Assembly (NCBI RefSeq): GCF_020700235.1
Contig: NZ_CP085301.1
Location: 1,922,001-1,986,000 of the forward strand
From: Haladaptatus pallidirubidus
GTDB taxonomy: Archaea > Halobacteriota > Halobacteria > Halobacteriales > Haladaptataceae
Length of the DNA: 64,000 nucleotides
Direction: 5' to 3'
The notes under the pieces were generated by a model. The model made no database searches. It had not been told where the DNA came from and saw only the letters and a list, made by a program, of their open reading frames with translations. The translations under genes were made by a program, and so were the position numbers. Below are positions 26,430 to 35,466 of the stretch, piece by piece. The first letter of the stretch is position 1. Every line of letters starts with the position of its first letter.

Positions 26430-28069
26430 TTCTCACGCCCCTTCAACTGCTGCCGGACGCGCTCAACGCTTCGTTCAAAATTATTCCGGCTGCTATCGTT
26501 TCGGCAATGCTGTTGCTCTTTTTGGGCATCGGATACGCGTTCCGCGTGGCCGATACAGAGGACCTGTGGGTCGCCGGTCGTTCGATCGGTAACGTCGAAA
26601 ACGGGATGGCAATCGGCTCCAACTGGATGTCGGCGGCATCGTACCTCGGCATGGCAGCGCTCATCGCGCTGTCTGGCTACTACGGACTCGCATTCGTGGT
26701 CGGCTGGTCGACCGGCTACTTCGTCCTGCTCATCTTCATGGCCGCGCAGATGCGCCGGTTCGGAAAGTACACCGCGCCCGACTTCGTCGGCGACCGGTTT
26801 AATTCGGACACCGCGCGAGCAATCGGCGCACTGACAACGATTCTCATCGGGTTCGTCTACTCGGTCGGACAGGCACGCGGCATGGGACTGGTCGGCATCT
26901 ACGTGTTCGGCGGCGACTACGCAACCATGGTGATTCTCATGATGGGAATCACCGTCGGCTACCTCGCGCTGTCGGGGATGCTCGGCGCGACGAAAAACAT
27001 GGCCGTCCAATACGTCATCCTCATCGTGGCGTTTCTGGCGGGCTTGTACGCCGTCGGCTACACTCAGGGCTATTCGACCTTCCTGCCGCAAATCGAGTAC
27101 GGCGCGCTGTTGGGGTCGCTCAACGCCGAGTTCACCGAACCGTTCAGCGGAACCAGCTACTTCCTGTGGATCGCGACGGCGTTCTCGCTCATCGTCGGCA
27201 CCTGCGGGCTTCCGCACGTGTTAGTTCGATTCTACACGGTCGAGAGTGAGCGAACCGCCCGCTGGTCGACCGTCTGGGGTCTGTTTTTCATCTGCTTGCT
27301 GTACCTGAGCGCCCCCGCGTTCGCGGCGTTCGGAACCGATTTGTACGCAAACGAGGTCGGTCCCGTGTACGGAGCCAACGGAATGAGCGGCGCGGAAGGT
27401 GACGTTATCGTCGTCCTCGCGTCGCAACTCGCGAATCTCCCGACGTGGTTCGTGGGCCTCGTCGCGGCGGGCGGTATCGCCGCGGCAATCGCGACGACCG
27501 CGGGACTGTTCATCGCCGCCTCGTCGGCCGCAGCGCACGACATCTACACGAACATCATCAATCCCGACGCGACACAGCGCCAACAGCTGCTCATCGGTCG
27601 CACCACCATCATCGTGCTGGGTGCCATCGTGACGGTTACCGCACTCGACCCGCCGGCGTTGGTCGGCGAACTCGTCGCGCTCGCCTTCTCGCTGGCCGGA
27701 CTCGTGCTGTTCCCGATGTTCTTCCTCGGCTTGTGGTGGGAGAACGCCAACCGACAGGGTGCCCTCGCCGGGATGACGACTGGACTCCTCATCTGGACCG
27801 CCGCGGTGTTCAACGAACTCATCCTCGCCACCGAATCCGGGCCACTCGTGCCTGCCTATGCCGAGGTGTTCCCCGCAGTCGGGGCCGCACTCGTCGGAAC
27901 GCCCATCGTGTTCGCCGTCACCATCGGCGTCTCGATGGCGACCAGCGAACCGCCGGAACGCATCAAACGAATCGTTCGGCAGTGCCACAGCCCTGAACCG
28001 ATGGGGCAACAGCAGAGCGCAGAGGACATCGTCGATGCGAAGGGCGGACACCGCCCGGCGGACGATTGA
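26426..28069 (+). CDS. Sodium/solute symporter (SSS family, acetate permease-like)
   Basis: The 547-residue protein has about 13 membrane helices and SSS-family signatures: VAGRSIGNVENGMAIGSNWM near residue 50, YTAPDFVGDRF, and GGIAAAIATTAGLFIAASSA in the core. It is the type that pairs with DUF4212 and resembles ActP-like monocarboxylate permeases. Its place after acs and before uspA suggests acetate or another short organic acid as substrate, driven by Na+. It ends in a charged cytoplasmic tail. Start codon is the overlapping ATG at 26426. Confidence 0.9.
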   Translation: MILTPLQLLPDALNASFKIIPAAIVSAMLLLFLGIGYAFRVADTEDLWVAGRSIGNVENGMAIGSNWMSAASYLGMAALIALSGYYGLAFVVGWSTGYFVLLIFMAAQMRRFGKYTAPDFVGDRFNSDTARAIGALTTILIGFVYSVGQARGMGLVGIYVFGGDYATMVILMMGITVGYLALSGMLGATKNMAVQYVILIVAFLAGLYAVGYTQGYSTFLPQIEYGALLGSLNAEFTEPFSGTSYFLWIATAFSLIVGTCGLPHVLVRFYTVESERTARWSTVWGLFFICLLYLSAPAFAAFGTDLYANEVGPVYGANGMSGAEGDVIVVLASQLANLPTWFVGLVAAGGIAAAIATTAGLFIAASSAAAHDIYTNIINPDATQRQQLLIGRTTIIVLGAIVTVTALDPPALVGELVALAFSLAGLVLFPMFFLGLWWENANRQGALAGMTTGLLIWTAAVFNELILATESGPLVPAYAEVFPAVGAALVGTPIVFAVTIGVSMATSEPPERIKRIVRQCHSPEPMGQQQSAEDIVDAKGGHRPADD

Positions 28070-28097
28070 CCACCAACGAATCCCAAACTATCAACCA

Positions 28098-28571
28098 ATG
28101 TACGAACGCATCCTCATTCCCACGGACGGGAGCAAAACTGCGGAACTGGCGGTCGAATCGGCGCTCGAGATTGCCGAAAAGTTCGATACCGACGTTTACA
28201 CGCTCTACGTCGTCGATACCGACGCCATGGACGTGAGCCTCGGCACTGAGCAAATCGACCGCATTCGAGCCGGTCGGTTCGGCGAAATGGACGACCTCGA
28301 AGACCGAGCGGGAGAGGCAACTCGGTACGTCGTCGAGCAGGGTCGACGCCGAAATATCTCCGTCGAAGAGCATTTCCGCGCCGGACAACCCCATCGAGTT
28401 ATCGCCGACTTCGCCGACGATTACGACATCGACCTCATCGTGATGGGAAGCCACGGTCGGAGCGGCGTCCGACGGATGCTCCTCGGAAGCGTCACCGAGC
28501 GCGTCCTCCGCTCGACCCATCGGTCGGTGTTGGTCGTGGACGAACGGGAAAAAGTGGAGGAAGGTGAGTAA
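28098..28571 (+). CDS. Universal stress protein (UspA family)
   Basis: The 157-residue protein begins MYERILIPTDGSKTAELAVE and ends with the nucleotide-binding motif GSHGRSGVRRMLLGSVTERVL followed by HRSVLVVD. The G-2x-G-9x-G-S/T pattern is intact, so ATP binding is likely. It starts 28 bases after the symporter stop and overlaps the next small gene by eight bases. UspA proteins beside haloarchaeal transporters are thought to modulate them, but this is not shown here. I reject an upstream extension that runs into the symporter gene in another frame. Confidence 0.9.
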   Translation: MYERILIPTDGSKTAELAVESALEIAEKFDTDVYTLYVVDTDAMDVSLGTEQIDRIRAGRFGEMDDLEDRAGEATRYVVEQGRRRNISVEEHFRAGQPHRVIADFADDYDIDLIVMGSHGRSGVRRMLLGSVTERVLRSTHRSVLVVDEREKVEEGE

Positions 28572-28791
28572 CGTGCAGTTCGCCGGAACCGTCCTCGACC
28601 ACGTCAAAGAACACCGGTCGGGTATGGTCGCGGATCTCGCCTTTGCCGTGATTTGGGTCGCGGTCGTCACCGCCCTGTTCGACGTGCTTCAGGGGCCAAC
28701 CTGGGCGTACCACCTGACACTGTTCGCCGGCGTCGTCGGTTACTTCGCCTTCTTCATGTCGCTGGAGTCCGCGCTCGACGCCGAATCGTAG
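28564..28791 (+). CDS. Small two-helix membrane protein
   Basis: The 75-residue protein starts with GTG inside the end of uspA and has two transmembrane helices (about residues 22-40 and 47-66). The loop GPTWAYHLTLFAGVVGYF is rich in aromatic residues. The overlap with uspA suggests translational coupling and a role with the symporter or stress protein. I do not recognise a named family. It ends the acetate-uptake operon and converges on the methyltransferase gene. Confidence 0.7.
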   Translation: MSNVQFAGTVLDHVKEHRSGMVADLAFAVIWVAVVTALFDVLQGPTWAYHLTLFAGVVGYFAFFMSLESALDAES

Positions 28792-28838
28792 CCTGCGGTC
28801 GGTATCTCTTCGGTTGCTATTCTCTCGGTCAATACCTA

Positions 28839-29456
28839 TCAGAGCGCCCGGAAGACGCGAACCGTATCGCGACTACCCGGTTCGCAGACGAGTTGGGCGA
28901 GGCCGAGGTCGGAGAACACTCGCTTCCAATCGCGGTGATAGAGCGGGAAATCGTCGTGAACGTAGCTTACTTCGAACCCGTCCCGGCCGCGATGTGGGCT
29001 GTTCCCTTCGTTTTCGGCGGTTATTAGCAGGTCGCTCGTGACGCGAATCAACTCCTCGAACACCCACTCGTTTTCGGGATGGATGTGTTGGAGCGTTTCC
29101 ACGGAGTAGACCACGTCGAAGGCATCGTCGGGGTATTCTGGAAGTACATCCTCTATCGCGCCGGTTCGGAACGTCCCCGTCTCCGCGAGTCGCGGATACC
29201 GGTCGTCCATCACGTCGAACGACTCGTCGTTGATGTCGATTCCGGTGAGGTTCGTAAAGCCGTCGTCGCGGAGGTGGGCGAGGTGGCGGCCGGAGCTACA
29301 GCCGACTTCGAGGATTTCTGCGTCTTCTTCCACGTAGTACTCGAACACGTTGGTGAGAGTTTCGCTCACCTCGTTCGAACCGATTTGGGCGTAGTACGCG
29401 GGCGAAAACTCCCCCGAACGTTCGGCCCAACTGCGATGGTTGTCGTCCGGTTCCAT
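28839..29456 (-). CDS. Class I SAM-dependent methyltransferase
   Basis: The 205-residue protein has the SAM-binding motif I EILEVGCSSGRHLAHLRDDG near residue 50, an acidic residue after the next strand in LTGIDIND, and DVVYSVETLQHI as the post-II region. The fold is a simple Rossmann-type methyltransferase without extra domains. The acceptor is unknown. It stands alone, convergent with the acetate operon, and preceded by a 240-base gap with no gene. Confidence 0.85.
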   Translation of the reverse strand: MEPDDNHRSWAERSGEFSPAYYAQIGSNEVSETLTNVFEYYVEEDAEILEVGCSSGRHLAHLRDDGFTNLTGIDINDESFDVMDDRYPRLAETGTFRTGAIEDVLPEYPDDAFDVVYSVETLQHIHPENEWVFEELIRVTSDLLITAENEGNSPHRGRDGFEVSYVHDDFPLYHRDWKRVFSDLGLAQLVCEPGSRDTVRVFRAL

Positions 29457-29696
29457 ACCGTCCGTCTCGTGGCCGGAAAGTTAAGAGTCACCGTCTCGTG
29501 TGTCGCAGGACTCCTCCCGACTTTGGAGGGCGATTGGCATCGAGGACGTATTGATTTCAGCCGCTTTGTCGCTCTGCGAAATCATGGTTGATACACCCGC
29601 GAAGAAGGTGGTGGGCGTATTTCAACCGGACGGGAAACTTCGTTCTCCGGTCCCTCCTTATCCAAATTTGAACCCAAAACCGGAAAACCGCGACGG

Positions 29697-31892
29697 TTAG
29701 AAGACGAGGCGGTCAATCAGCCGACGCACGAGTCCGGGACGACGGGACTCGTTCGGATAAACCGTCACCTCGGTGCAGTCAACCGTGGTGCGCTGCTGTG
29801 AATCCCTTCCCCCCCAGATTCGGGTGGTGGCGCCGCGACGAATGACGACATCCGGATTCGGTAGGGAGTCGCCGCCGTCGAACCGGACGACGTTCGCGGA
29901 CACCGAGGCAGAGAGCAGTTCGGCGAGTTCGGTTTGGTACTCCTCTATCGTTCGCCGTCGCTGATTCGATTGTCCGTCCGCCATGTTGAACTGGAGGGTG
30001 ACCTGACCGCCGGTCTCACGGGCGATGGCGTCGGCCACCGCGACCGTCGTCGGGTCGTACGGCCCGCCCTCGCTGGCGAGAACGACCTGCTGTGGTCGGT
30101 CGTAGCCGCGGTTTTCGACCAACAACACGTCGCACGGGGCGTGTCGGACGACCCAATCGATTGGGTCGGCCAGTAGCCGCGACCGAAGACGCAGTCGTTC
30201 GTGTTCGGCGACGACTGCGGACACGTCGCGCTGGGTCGCGAAATTGACGATTGCGCGCTTCGTGTCGTGACTGACGATTTCACCGTAATCGACGTCCACG
30301 TCTAGTTCGTCAACGAGCGTGTCGGTTTGCTCCTCGAATCGGACGTCCGCCGGTGATTGGACTTCCGCCGCGTGGTTGAGCGGCGCTTGGTCGGGAACCT
30401 CGTCGAATCGAACGACGACCAAACGACCGTTGTTCGGTCTGGCGAGGTCGGCGGCGAGTCGCAGGAGTGCCCGCTCGCGGTCCAAACTCACGTCGCGCGT
30501 GAGCGCGACCAGCACTTCGTTTCCGTTCCGTTCAGTGACTGATTCCGCCGTCATCAGCGTCTCGGTCTCCGCGAGTACGTTTTTGCCGACTCGGCGGCGG
30601 ACAACGTCGGTGGCGACTCCCTCGCGCTGGATGCGCGGGCGTGCGTAGACGACGTACCAGACGATACTTCCGACGATGATGACGACCGCCCCCGCGAGGG
30701 CGATTGTCCCCATCTGCGTGAGCAATAGGAGACCGCTGAGTACGCCGAAGCCCTGCATCCACGGATAGAGCGGTGACTCGAACACCGGTTCGTAATCGGC
30801 GGCCCCCTGACGGAAAGCGAAGACTGCGAGGTTCACCAGTACGAACACGAGAATCTGGAACGCGCTCGCCAGTTTGGCGATCTCGAGGATTGGAACGAAG
30901 GCGATGAGCAGGAGTACGACGACTCCCGTCAGCGTGATTGACGAAGTCGGGGTGCCGAACCGGTCGCTTATCGTCGCAAACGAGGGTGGGACGAGTTTGT
31001 CGCGACTCATCGCAAACGGGTAACGCGACGAGGAAAGGATACCAGCGTTCGCGGTCGAGACGAGCGCGAGAATCGCTGCGCCGATGACCGCCCACACGCC
31101 GGTCCGTCCAAGCGTCGCTTCCGCGGCGACTGCCACCGGCGTGAGTGAACCTGCGATACTGCCTGCCTCGGTTACGCCGACCATCACCGCGACGATTGCG
31201 ACGTACAGCAACGTCGTGAACGCCAGCGACCCGAGAATCCCCAACGGAATGTTCTTCCCCGGATTTTCGACTTCCTCCGCGACGCTAGCGACTTTCGTGA
31301 CCCCGGCGTACGAGACGAACACGAGTCCGGTTGCGGCCAGCAGACCACTCCAGCCTCCGACGAAAAACGGCTCGTAGTTCACCGTCTGAGTGCTTCCGAC
31401 ACTTCCCGCGACGAACCAGCCGAGCGCCGCGAGCATGACAACGACGATGCCGACTTGGAGTCGCCCGGTCTGTTTCGCGCCGAGCATATTCACGACAATG
31501 AGAAACGCGGCCAATCCGATGGCGACCGGTTTCACCGGCAGATCGAACAGCAGTACGAGATACGGTACTCCGCCGACGAGTGCGAGCGCACTTTTGAACG
31601 AGAGGGAAAACCACGTTCCGACACCCGCAATCGTCCCTAAAATAGGGCCCATTCCGCGTTCGATGTAGATGTACGTGCCGCCCGCTTCGGGCATTGCAGT
31701 CGCCATCTCGGATTTTGAGAGGGCGGCCGGAACGACCAACACCCCTGCGAGCAAGTACGCGAGAATCACCGCGGGACCTGCTATTTTGAGTGCGAGTGCG
31801 GGAAGGATGAAGATACCGCTCCCGATCATCGCGCCGATACTGATAGCGAACACCGCACCGATTCCGAGGTCTCGTTCGAGTGTTTTCACCAT
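29697..31892 (-). CDS. APC-family transporter fused to UspA-like domains
   Basis: The 731-residue protein has an APC-superfamily membrane part (residues 1-430, about 12 helices) with GIGAVFAISIGAMIGSGIF at the start, the usual substrate-gate segment of amino-acid/cation transporters. The remaining 300 residues form two UspA-like domains: one beginning near EVLVALTRDVSLDRERALL, ending with ADPIDWVVRHAPCDVLLVENRG, and a shorter one to the end. Such fusions are common in haloarchaea, where the cytoplasmic domains may sense nucleotides. Substrate is likely an amino acid or polyamine. A TATA box lies just upstream. Confidence 0.88.
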   Translation of the reverse strand: MVKTLERDLGIGAVFAISIGAMIGSGIFILPALALKIAGPAVILAYLLAGVLVVPAALSKSEMATAMPEAGGTYIYIERGMGPILGTIAGVGTWFSLSFKSALALVGGVPYLVLLFDLPVKPVAIGLAAFLIVVNMLGAKQTGRLQVGIVVVMLAALGWFVAGSVGSTQTVNYEPFFVGGWSGLLAATGLVFVSYAGVTKVASVAEEVENPGKNIPLGILGSLAFTTLLYVAIVAVMVGVTEAGSIAGSLTPVAVAAEATLGRTGVWAVIGAAILALVSTANAGILSSSRYPFAMSRDKLVPPSFATISDRFGTPTSSITLTGVVVLLLIAFVPILEIAKLASAFQILVFVLVNLAVFAFRQGAADYEPVFESPLYPWMQGFGVLSGLLLLTQMGTIALAGAVVIIVGSIVWYVVYARPRIQREGVATDVVRRRVGKNVLAETETLMTAESVTERNGNEVLVALTRDVSLDRERALLRLAADLARPNNGRLVVVRFDEVPDQAPLNHAAEVQSPADVRFEEQTDTLVDELDVDVDYGEIVSHDTKRAIVNFATQRDVSAVVAEHERLRLRSRLLADPIDWVVRHAPCDVLLVENRGYDRPQQVVLASEGGPYDPTTVAVADAIARETGGQVTLQFNMADGQSNQRRRTIEEYQTELAELLSASVSANVVRFDGGDSLPNPDVVIRRGATTRIWGGRDSQQRTTVDCTEVTVYPNESRRPGLVRRLIDRLVF

Positions 31893-31906
31893 TGTGTCTA
31901 AAACCT

Positions 31907-31918
31907 ATTAATATATTC
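31907..31918 (-). promoter_or_regulatory. TATA box of the APC-UspA transporter
   Basis: On the minus strand this reads GAATATATTAAT, 15-26 bases before the ATG at 31892. It fits a leaderless start. Confidence 0.5.
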
Positions 31919-31962
31919 AAAAGTGACAACGTACGGTGGCACCTGCACGGCATTTCGAGCCA

Positions 31963-32394
31963 TTACCATCGCTCCGTAATCAGACGGCCGAGGGCGGCCG
32001 CGGCGTCAACTGTCTCGATATTGAGGTCTTTGAATGCGGTCACACGGCGCGGGTCGTTCACCCGTGCGATAACACGGTCTACGCCGAACTGTGTCCGGGC
32101 TAATTGTGCCATCAACAAATTTACGCCATCTTCCGGACAGACCGACAGAATCGTCGTCCCTTCGTGGATATTCACGCGACGTAGTTCGGTTAAACCGAGC
32201 GATGCGCCGCAGTGAACCGTCAGTTCAGGGGGCGGGTCGCTCGGAGGCATCGTATCGACGAGCGCAACTGACACCCCCTTGTTGACGAGTCTATTTGCAA
32301 TCTCGTGACCGACGTAATCTCCCCCGATGATGCATGTGTCGGGATTTCCGGTCTGCCGTGCGTCGTTTATCGTGTCCTTCCATGGTTGACTCAT
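31963..32394 (-). CDS. TrkA-N (RCK) NAD-binding protein
   Basis: The 143-residue protein is a single Rossmann domain of the TrkA-N type: CIIGGDYVGHEIANRLVNKG with a GGxxxG nucleotide loop, VALVDT, and later VDRVIARVNDPRR. There is no TrkA-C domain or membrane helix. Such proteins act as cytoplasmic gating subunits for K+ uptake systems. ATG 32394 is favoured because GGAG lies 9 bases upstream, while for ATG 32403 it is too close. No TrkH gene lies nearby; the channel at 43863 carries its own RCK domains. Confidence 0.82.
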   Translation of the reverse strand: MSQPWKDTINDARQTGNPDTCIIGGDYVGHEIANRLVNKGVSVALVDTMPPSDPPPELTVHCGASLGLTELRRVNIHEGTTILSVCPEDGVNLLMAQLARTQFGVDRVIARVNDPRRVTAFKDLNIETVDAAAALGRLITERW

Positions 32395-32534
32395 AGGTAT
32401 CATACTCCGATGCTTCTCGCTTGCTTGGCTACGAGAAGCACCTTAGACTGTTTTGAGAGATGGATGAATATAAAGTTAGCTTATTTTCTGCGTCTATCGG
32501 AAAAATACGGGGAAAATTTACTATTATGTCCTCG

Positions 32535-32996
32535 TCAGCATCTGAAATCAGCGGACGGGCTGGTATATTCGTTCCTGATGAGGTCTTCGTCCACCACCTC
32601 CAATCCGAGTTCGTCGAGCTCGCGACCGATGCGACTCAAATCGTCGCTATCGTTCCCTACGACGCTGACGTGAACGTTATTCTCCCCGGTCATCACTTCC
32701 GTGACCCGAACGACGCCGGGAACGTCGAGCGCGGCTTCGGCGAGTTCTTCGCGATTACGGACGGACGCGCTACAGATGATGAGCGTGTAAAGCTGATAGC
32801 CAGCCTGTTCGTAGTTGACGTCGGCGTCGTACCCCTGCAGAATCCCGTTTTCCTCCAGTCGTTCGATGCGGTTCCGAACTGTGCTCGCAGAAACGCCCGC
32901 GGCTTCGGCGATGTCGTTAGAGGTAGTTTTCCGTGCGTCGCACTGGAGCATATAAAGAATCGTTTGATCCAGTTCGTCGATGCCTTCGAGTGTCAT
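32535..32996 (-). CDS. Lrp/AsnC family transcription regulator
   Basis: The 153-residue protein has an N-terminal winged helix (ELDQTILYMLQCDARKTTSN, then VSASTVRNRIERLEENGIL) and a C-terminal RAM/AsnC ligand domain (YTLIICSASVRNREEL, GENNVHVSVVGND). Lrp-type proteins form octamers and respond to amino acids or act through partners. It is divergent from the Mrp antiporter operon over 304 bases and lies upstream of the TrkA-N gene on the same strand, so it may control either. A TATA box lies 22-29 bases before its ATG. Confidence 0.9.
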   Translation of the reverse strand: MTLEGIDELDQTILYMLQCDARKTTSNDIAEAAGVSASTVRNRIERLEENGILQGYDADVNYEQAGYQLYTLIICSASVRNREELAEAALDVPGVVRVTEVMTGENNVHVSVVGNDSDDLSRIGRELDELGLEVVDEDLIRNEYTSPSADFRC

Positions 32997-33300
32997 GTAC
33001 CTGTTCTCGAATCCGCGGAATATATGCCTGTTGAATGCGTGAATAGGTGTAGACAGCGATGTGCCGACTTCGTCTGCGAGTCGGCGCGTCGTTCACCGCA
33101 CTGACGAAAGTAGGAATTAATTCTCCATTTCACCGCGGTCTCGTCGAAGAATGTGGTAATTATTTGACTAGCCCGCAGATTATTCCGCGAGAATTGGCGA
33201 AATCAACTCGATAAAGAAACCCTTTAAACTGTGTGGTCAAATTGTTACGCGAAGCATCGATGACACCTACTCTCGTTCGGACGACAACCTCTCCTGCGGG
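32997..33300. promoter_or_regulatory. Divergent control region between lrp and the Mrp operon
   Basis: The 304-base gap contains no gene. For lrp, ATATATTC at 33018-33025 (minus strand GAATATAT) is the TATA box. For the Mrp operon, CCCTTTAAAC at about 33220-33229 is TATA-like, which would give a leader of some 45 bases before GTG 33301. AT-rich segments at 33117-33185 could hold regulator sites. Confidence 0.45.
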
Positions 33301-34350
33301 GTGGTCACGCTGACCAGCTCGCGGCTGCTGGTTCCGGTTTCGGAATCGTTTTCCCTCCGGAATACGGTTGCGTATGTCGTTCAGCAGGCTCTCGAACGTG
33401 CCAGAGAAACCGGTTCATCGGCGACTATCCACTTCGTCTACCCGCTTTCGGAGCGTCTCACATTCGACACGGAGACGAAAGAGACTAAGACGGCTCACAC
33501 GCTTCTCGACCGAGTGGCCGTTTGGGCTGAAGAAGACCTTGGTGACGACGCTGACGCCGTGACGATAGAAACCACGATGGTCGGCACTCGCGAATATTTG
33601 TTCAGCCCCGCAGATTACGCCGATGTTTTCGTCCGGTACGCTCGCGATCACGACCTCGAACGTGCGGTGTTCGATCCCGGATTCAACCCGCTCGGAACGA
33701 CGCCGCTACTACCGCCGCTGGAGGCCGAAGTTCGTAGAGCCGGTCTCGACCTTACCGAAGCGCCTGTCCAGCGAGAACGGCGGAGTCCGCTGCTAGTGAA
33801 ACGCGGGACGGTCGCTCAGTTCTTTTCCCTGTTCAGCGTCTCGTACTTCTTTTACCTCCTGCTCGCGGGCTCCGTCGCTCCGTTCGAACTCGCTACGGGC
33901 GCAATCACCGCGAGTATCGTCGCGGTGTCGCTGTGGGGAGTGTCGCTTACGACCCCGGTTCACCCCATCCGGACGACCAAACACCTCGGACGGTTCGCGC
34001 TGTACGTGCCGTATCTGCTGTGGCAAATCGCGAAAGCGAACGTCGAAATCGCTCGCGTCGTTCTCCATCCGGATCTCCCGATTGACCCGAAGATGGTGGA
34101 GTTCGACGCCGCCGTGTGGTCGGCGCTGCCAGTTACGACGCTCGCGAACAGTATCACTCTCACCCCCGGTACTCTTACCGTAGACGTTTCTCGACGACAT
34201 TTTACCGTTCACACGCTCACCGGTAGTTCGCGCGACGATTTGTTCGATGGCTCCCTCGAACGAGCAGTCCGATTCGTTTTTTACGGACTGGCAGCCGCAC
34301 GAATTCCCAGTCCAATTGAGCGCAGGAAGAAGGAGGAGGATAGTTCGTGA
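33301..34350 (+). CDS. mnhE: Mrp antiporter subunit E with N-terminal UspA-like domain
   Basis: The 349-residue protein is longer than normal MnhE (about 160). Residues 1-165 are a UspA-like alpha/beta domain (SRLLVPVSESFSLRNTVAYV, ERAVFDPGFNP). Residues 170-349 are MnhE proper: two or three membrane helices, then YVPYLLWQIAKANVEIARVVL and the conserved AVWSALPVTTLANSITLTPGTLT. The start is GTG at 33301; no in-frame ATG lies upstream. Its stop overlaps the next start by four bases. MnhE is part of the small-subunit half of the Na+/H+ antiporter complex. The Usp domain may add nucleotide sensing. Confidence 0.88.
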   Translation: MVTLTSSRLLVPVSESFSLRNTVAYVVQQALERARETGSSATIHFVYPLSERLTFDTETKETKTAHTLLDRVAVWAEEDLGDDADAVTIETTMVGTREYLFSPADYADVFVRYARDHDLERAVFDPGFNPLGTTPLLPPLEAEVRRAGLDLTEAPVQRERRSPLLVKRGTVAQFFSLFSVSYFFYLLLAGSVAPFELATGAITASIVAVSLWGVSLTTPVHPIRTTKHLGRFALYVPYLLWQIAKANVEIARVVLHPDLPIDPKMVEFDAAVWSALPVTTLANSITLTPGTLTVDVSRRHFTVHTLTGSSRDDLFDGSLERAVRFVFYGLAAARIPSPIERRKKEEDSS

Positions 34351-34622
34351 CGCTCGTCAACGATATCCTGATGGCGGCCGCCGCGGGATTCGTGTTTACC
34401 TCACTGGTCGGCGTCTACCGCATCGTCAGCGGTCCGACGATGCCCGACCGCGTCATCGCCATCAACGTTATCGGTTCGAACGTCGTCATCGTCATCGCAC
34501 TGTTGGCGGCGGCTATCGGTGAACCCGGCGCGCTCGACATCGCACTCGTGTACGCGCTGTTGAACTTCCTGTTGAGCATCGCCATCTCGAAGTTCACCGT
34601 CGAACGCGGGGGTGTTCTGTGA
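34347..34622 (+). CDS. mnhF: Mrp antiporter subunit F
   Basis: The 91-residue protein has three membrane helices and the MnhF core YRIVSGPTMPDRVIAINVIG followed by YALLNFLLSIAISKF. It starts with GTG overlapping the mnhE stop and ends overlapping mnhG. MnhF is needed for assembly of the cation/proton antiporter. Length is normal. Confidence 0.92.
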   Translation: MTLVNDILMAAAAGFVFTSLVGVYRIVSGPTMPDRVIAINVIGSNVVIVIALLAAAIGEPGALDIALVYALLNFLLSIAISKFTVERGGVL

Positions 34623-34936
34623 TGACGCCACGAGAAATTGCGGTTCTCGTACTGGCCGCTGGCGGTGTCTTTTTCGCCGTCGTCGCCGTCGTCGGACTCG
34701 TTCGTCTTCCGGACCTCTACACGCGCGCGCATAGTACCTCAAAGAGCGAGACGCTCGGTGCGATTCTGACGCTCTCTGCAGTCGCAATCTCGTTCGGCAT
34801 CGACCTCTCGACGCTGAAAGTCGTCCTGCTCCTGTTGTTCATGTTCATCACGAACCCAACCGCTGCACACGCCATCACCCGTGCCGCAACCGAACAGGGT
34901 ATCGAACCGTGGACCGTGGACGAGGAGGAATCATGA
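34619..34936 (+). CDS. mnhG: Mrp antiporter subunit G
   Basis: The 105-residue protein has three helices and the MnhG signature VVGLVRLPDLYTRAHSTSKS followed by ETLGAILTL. The start is GTG 34619 or the adjacent ATG 34622. The stop overlaps the next ATG. An acidic tail EQGIEPWTVDEEES faces the cytoplasm. Confidence 0.92.
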   Translation: MMTPREIAVLVLAAGGVFFAVVAVVGLVRLPDLYTRAHSTSKSETLGAILTLSAVAISFGIDLSTLKVVLLLLFMFITNPTAAHAITRAATEQGIEPWTVDEEES

Positions 34937-35466
34937 GTGCGATAGAAATCGGGCTACTGGTGTTCGTCCTCTCCTGCGCGCTCGCGACGGCACTCCTTCG
35001 GGACGTTCTCGGTTCGATTATCGCGTTCAGCGCGTACAGCCTCGGCATCGCAATCGTCTGGGTGTTCCTTCGGGCACCCGACGTGGGTCTCACGGAGGCC
35101 GCAGTCGGTGCCGGTGTCATGACGGTGTTGTTCTTGTTGACCATTGCGAAAACCGTCCGTCCGTCCGACGAACGGGCCCTCGAAAACGTCGATTTCCGCG
35201 CGTTGGGGGTCGCGGTCGCGCTCGTCGCGGTGCTTTCGACGACGCTATTCGCGCTCCCGCCGGTCGGTGCCGCCGATTCGGCGGTCGCCACCGACGACGT
35301 GACGAAGTATTATCTCGACAACGCCTACGAGGAAACGGAGGTAAAAAACAGCGTAACCGCCGTCCTCGCGGCCTACCGTGGGTTTGACACCCTCGGCGAG
35401 GCCGTCGTCGTCTATTCGGCGGGCGTCGGTCTCTTGTTGGTACTTCATAAGGAGGCGTTCGAATGA
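34933..35466 (+). CDS. DUF4040 subunit, equivalent to the MnhA C-terminal part
   Basis: The 177-residue membrane protein has about five helices. The core LRDVLGSIIAFSAYSLGIAI then FLRAPDVGLTEAAVGAGVMT is the DUF4040 signature, a NuoK/NuoJ-like element normally found in the C-terminal section of MnhA or as a separate subunit in archaeal Mrp and membrane-bound hydrogenases. The start is ATG 34933 in the ATGA overlap with mnhG. An extracytoplasmic segment near residues 115-140 is acidic. Confidence 0.88.
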   Translation: MSAIEIGLLVFVLSCALATALLRDVLGSIIAFSAYSLGIAIVWVFLRAPDVGLTEAAVGAGVMTVLFLLTIAKTVRPSDERALENVDFRALGVAVALVAVLSTTLFALPPVGAADSAVATDDVTKYYLDNAYEETEVKNSVTAVLAAYRGFDTLGEAVVVYSAGVGLLLVLHKEAFE

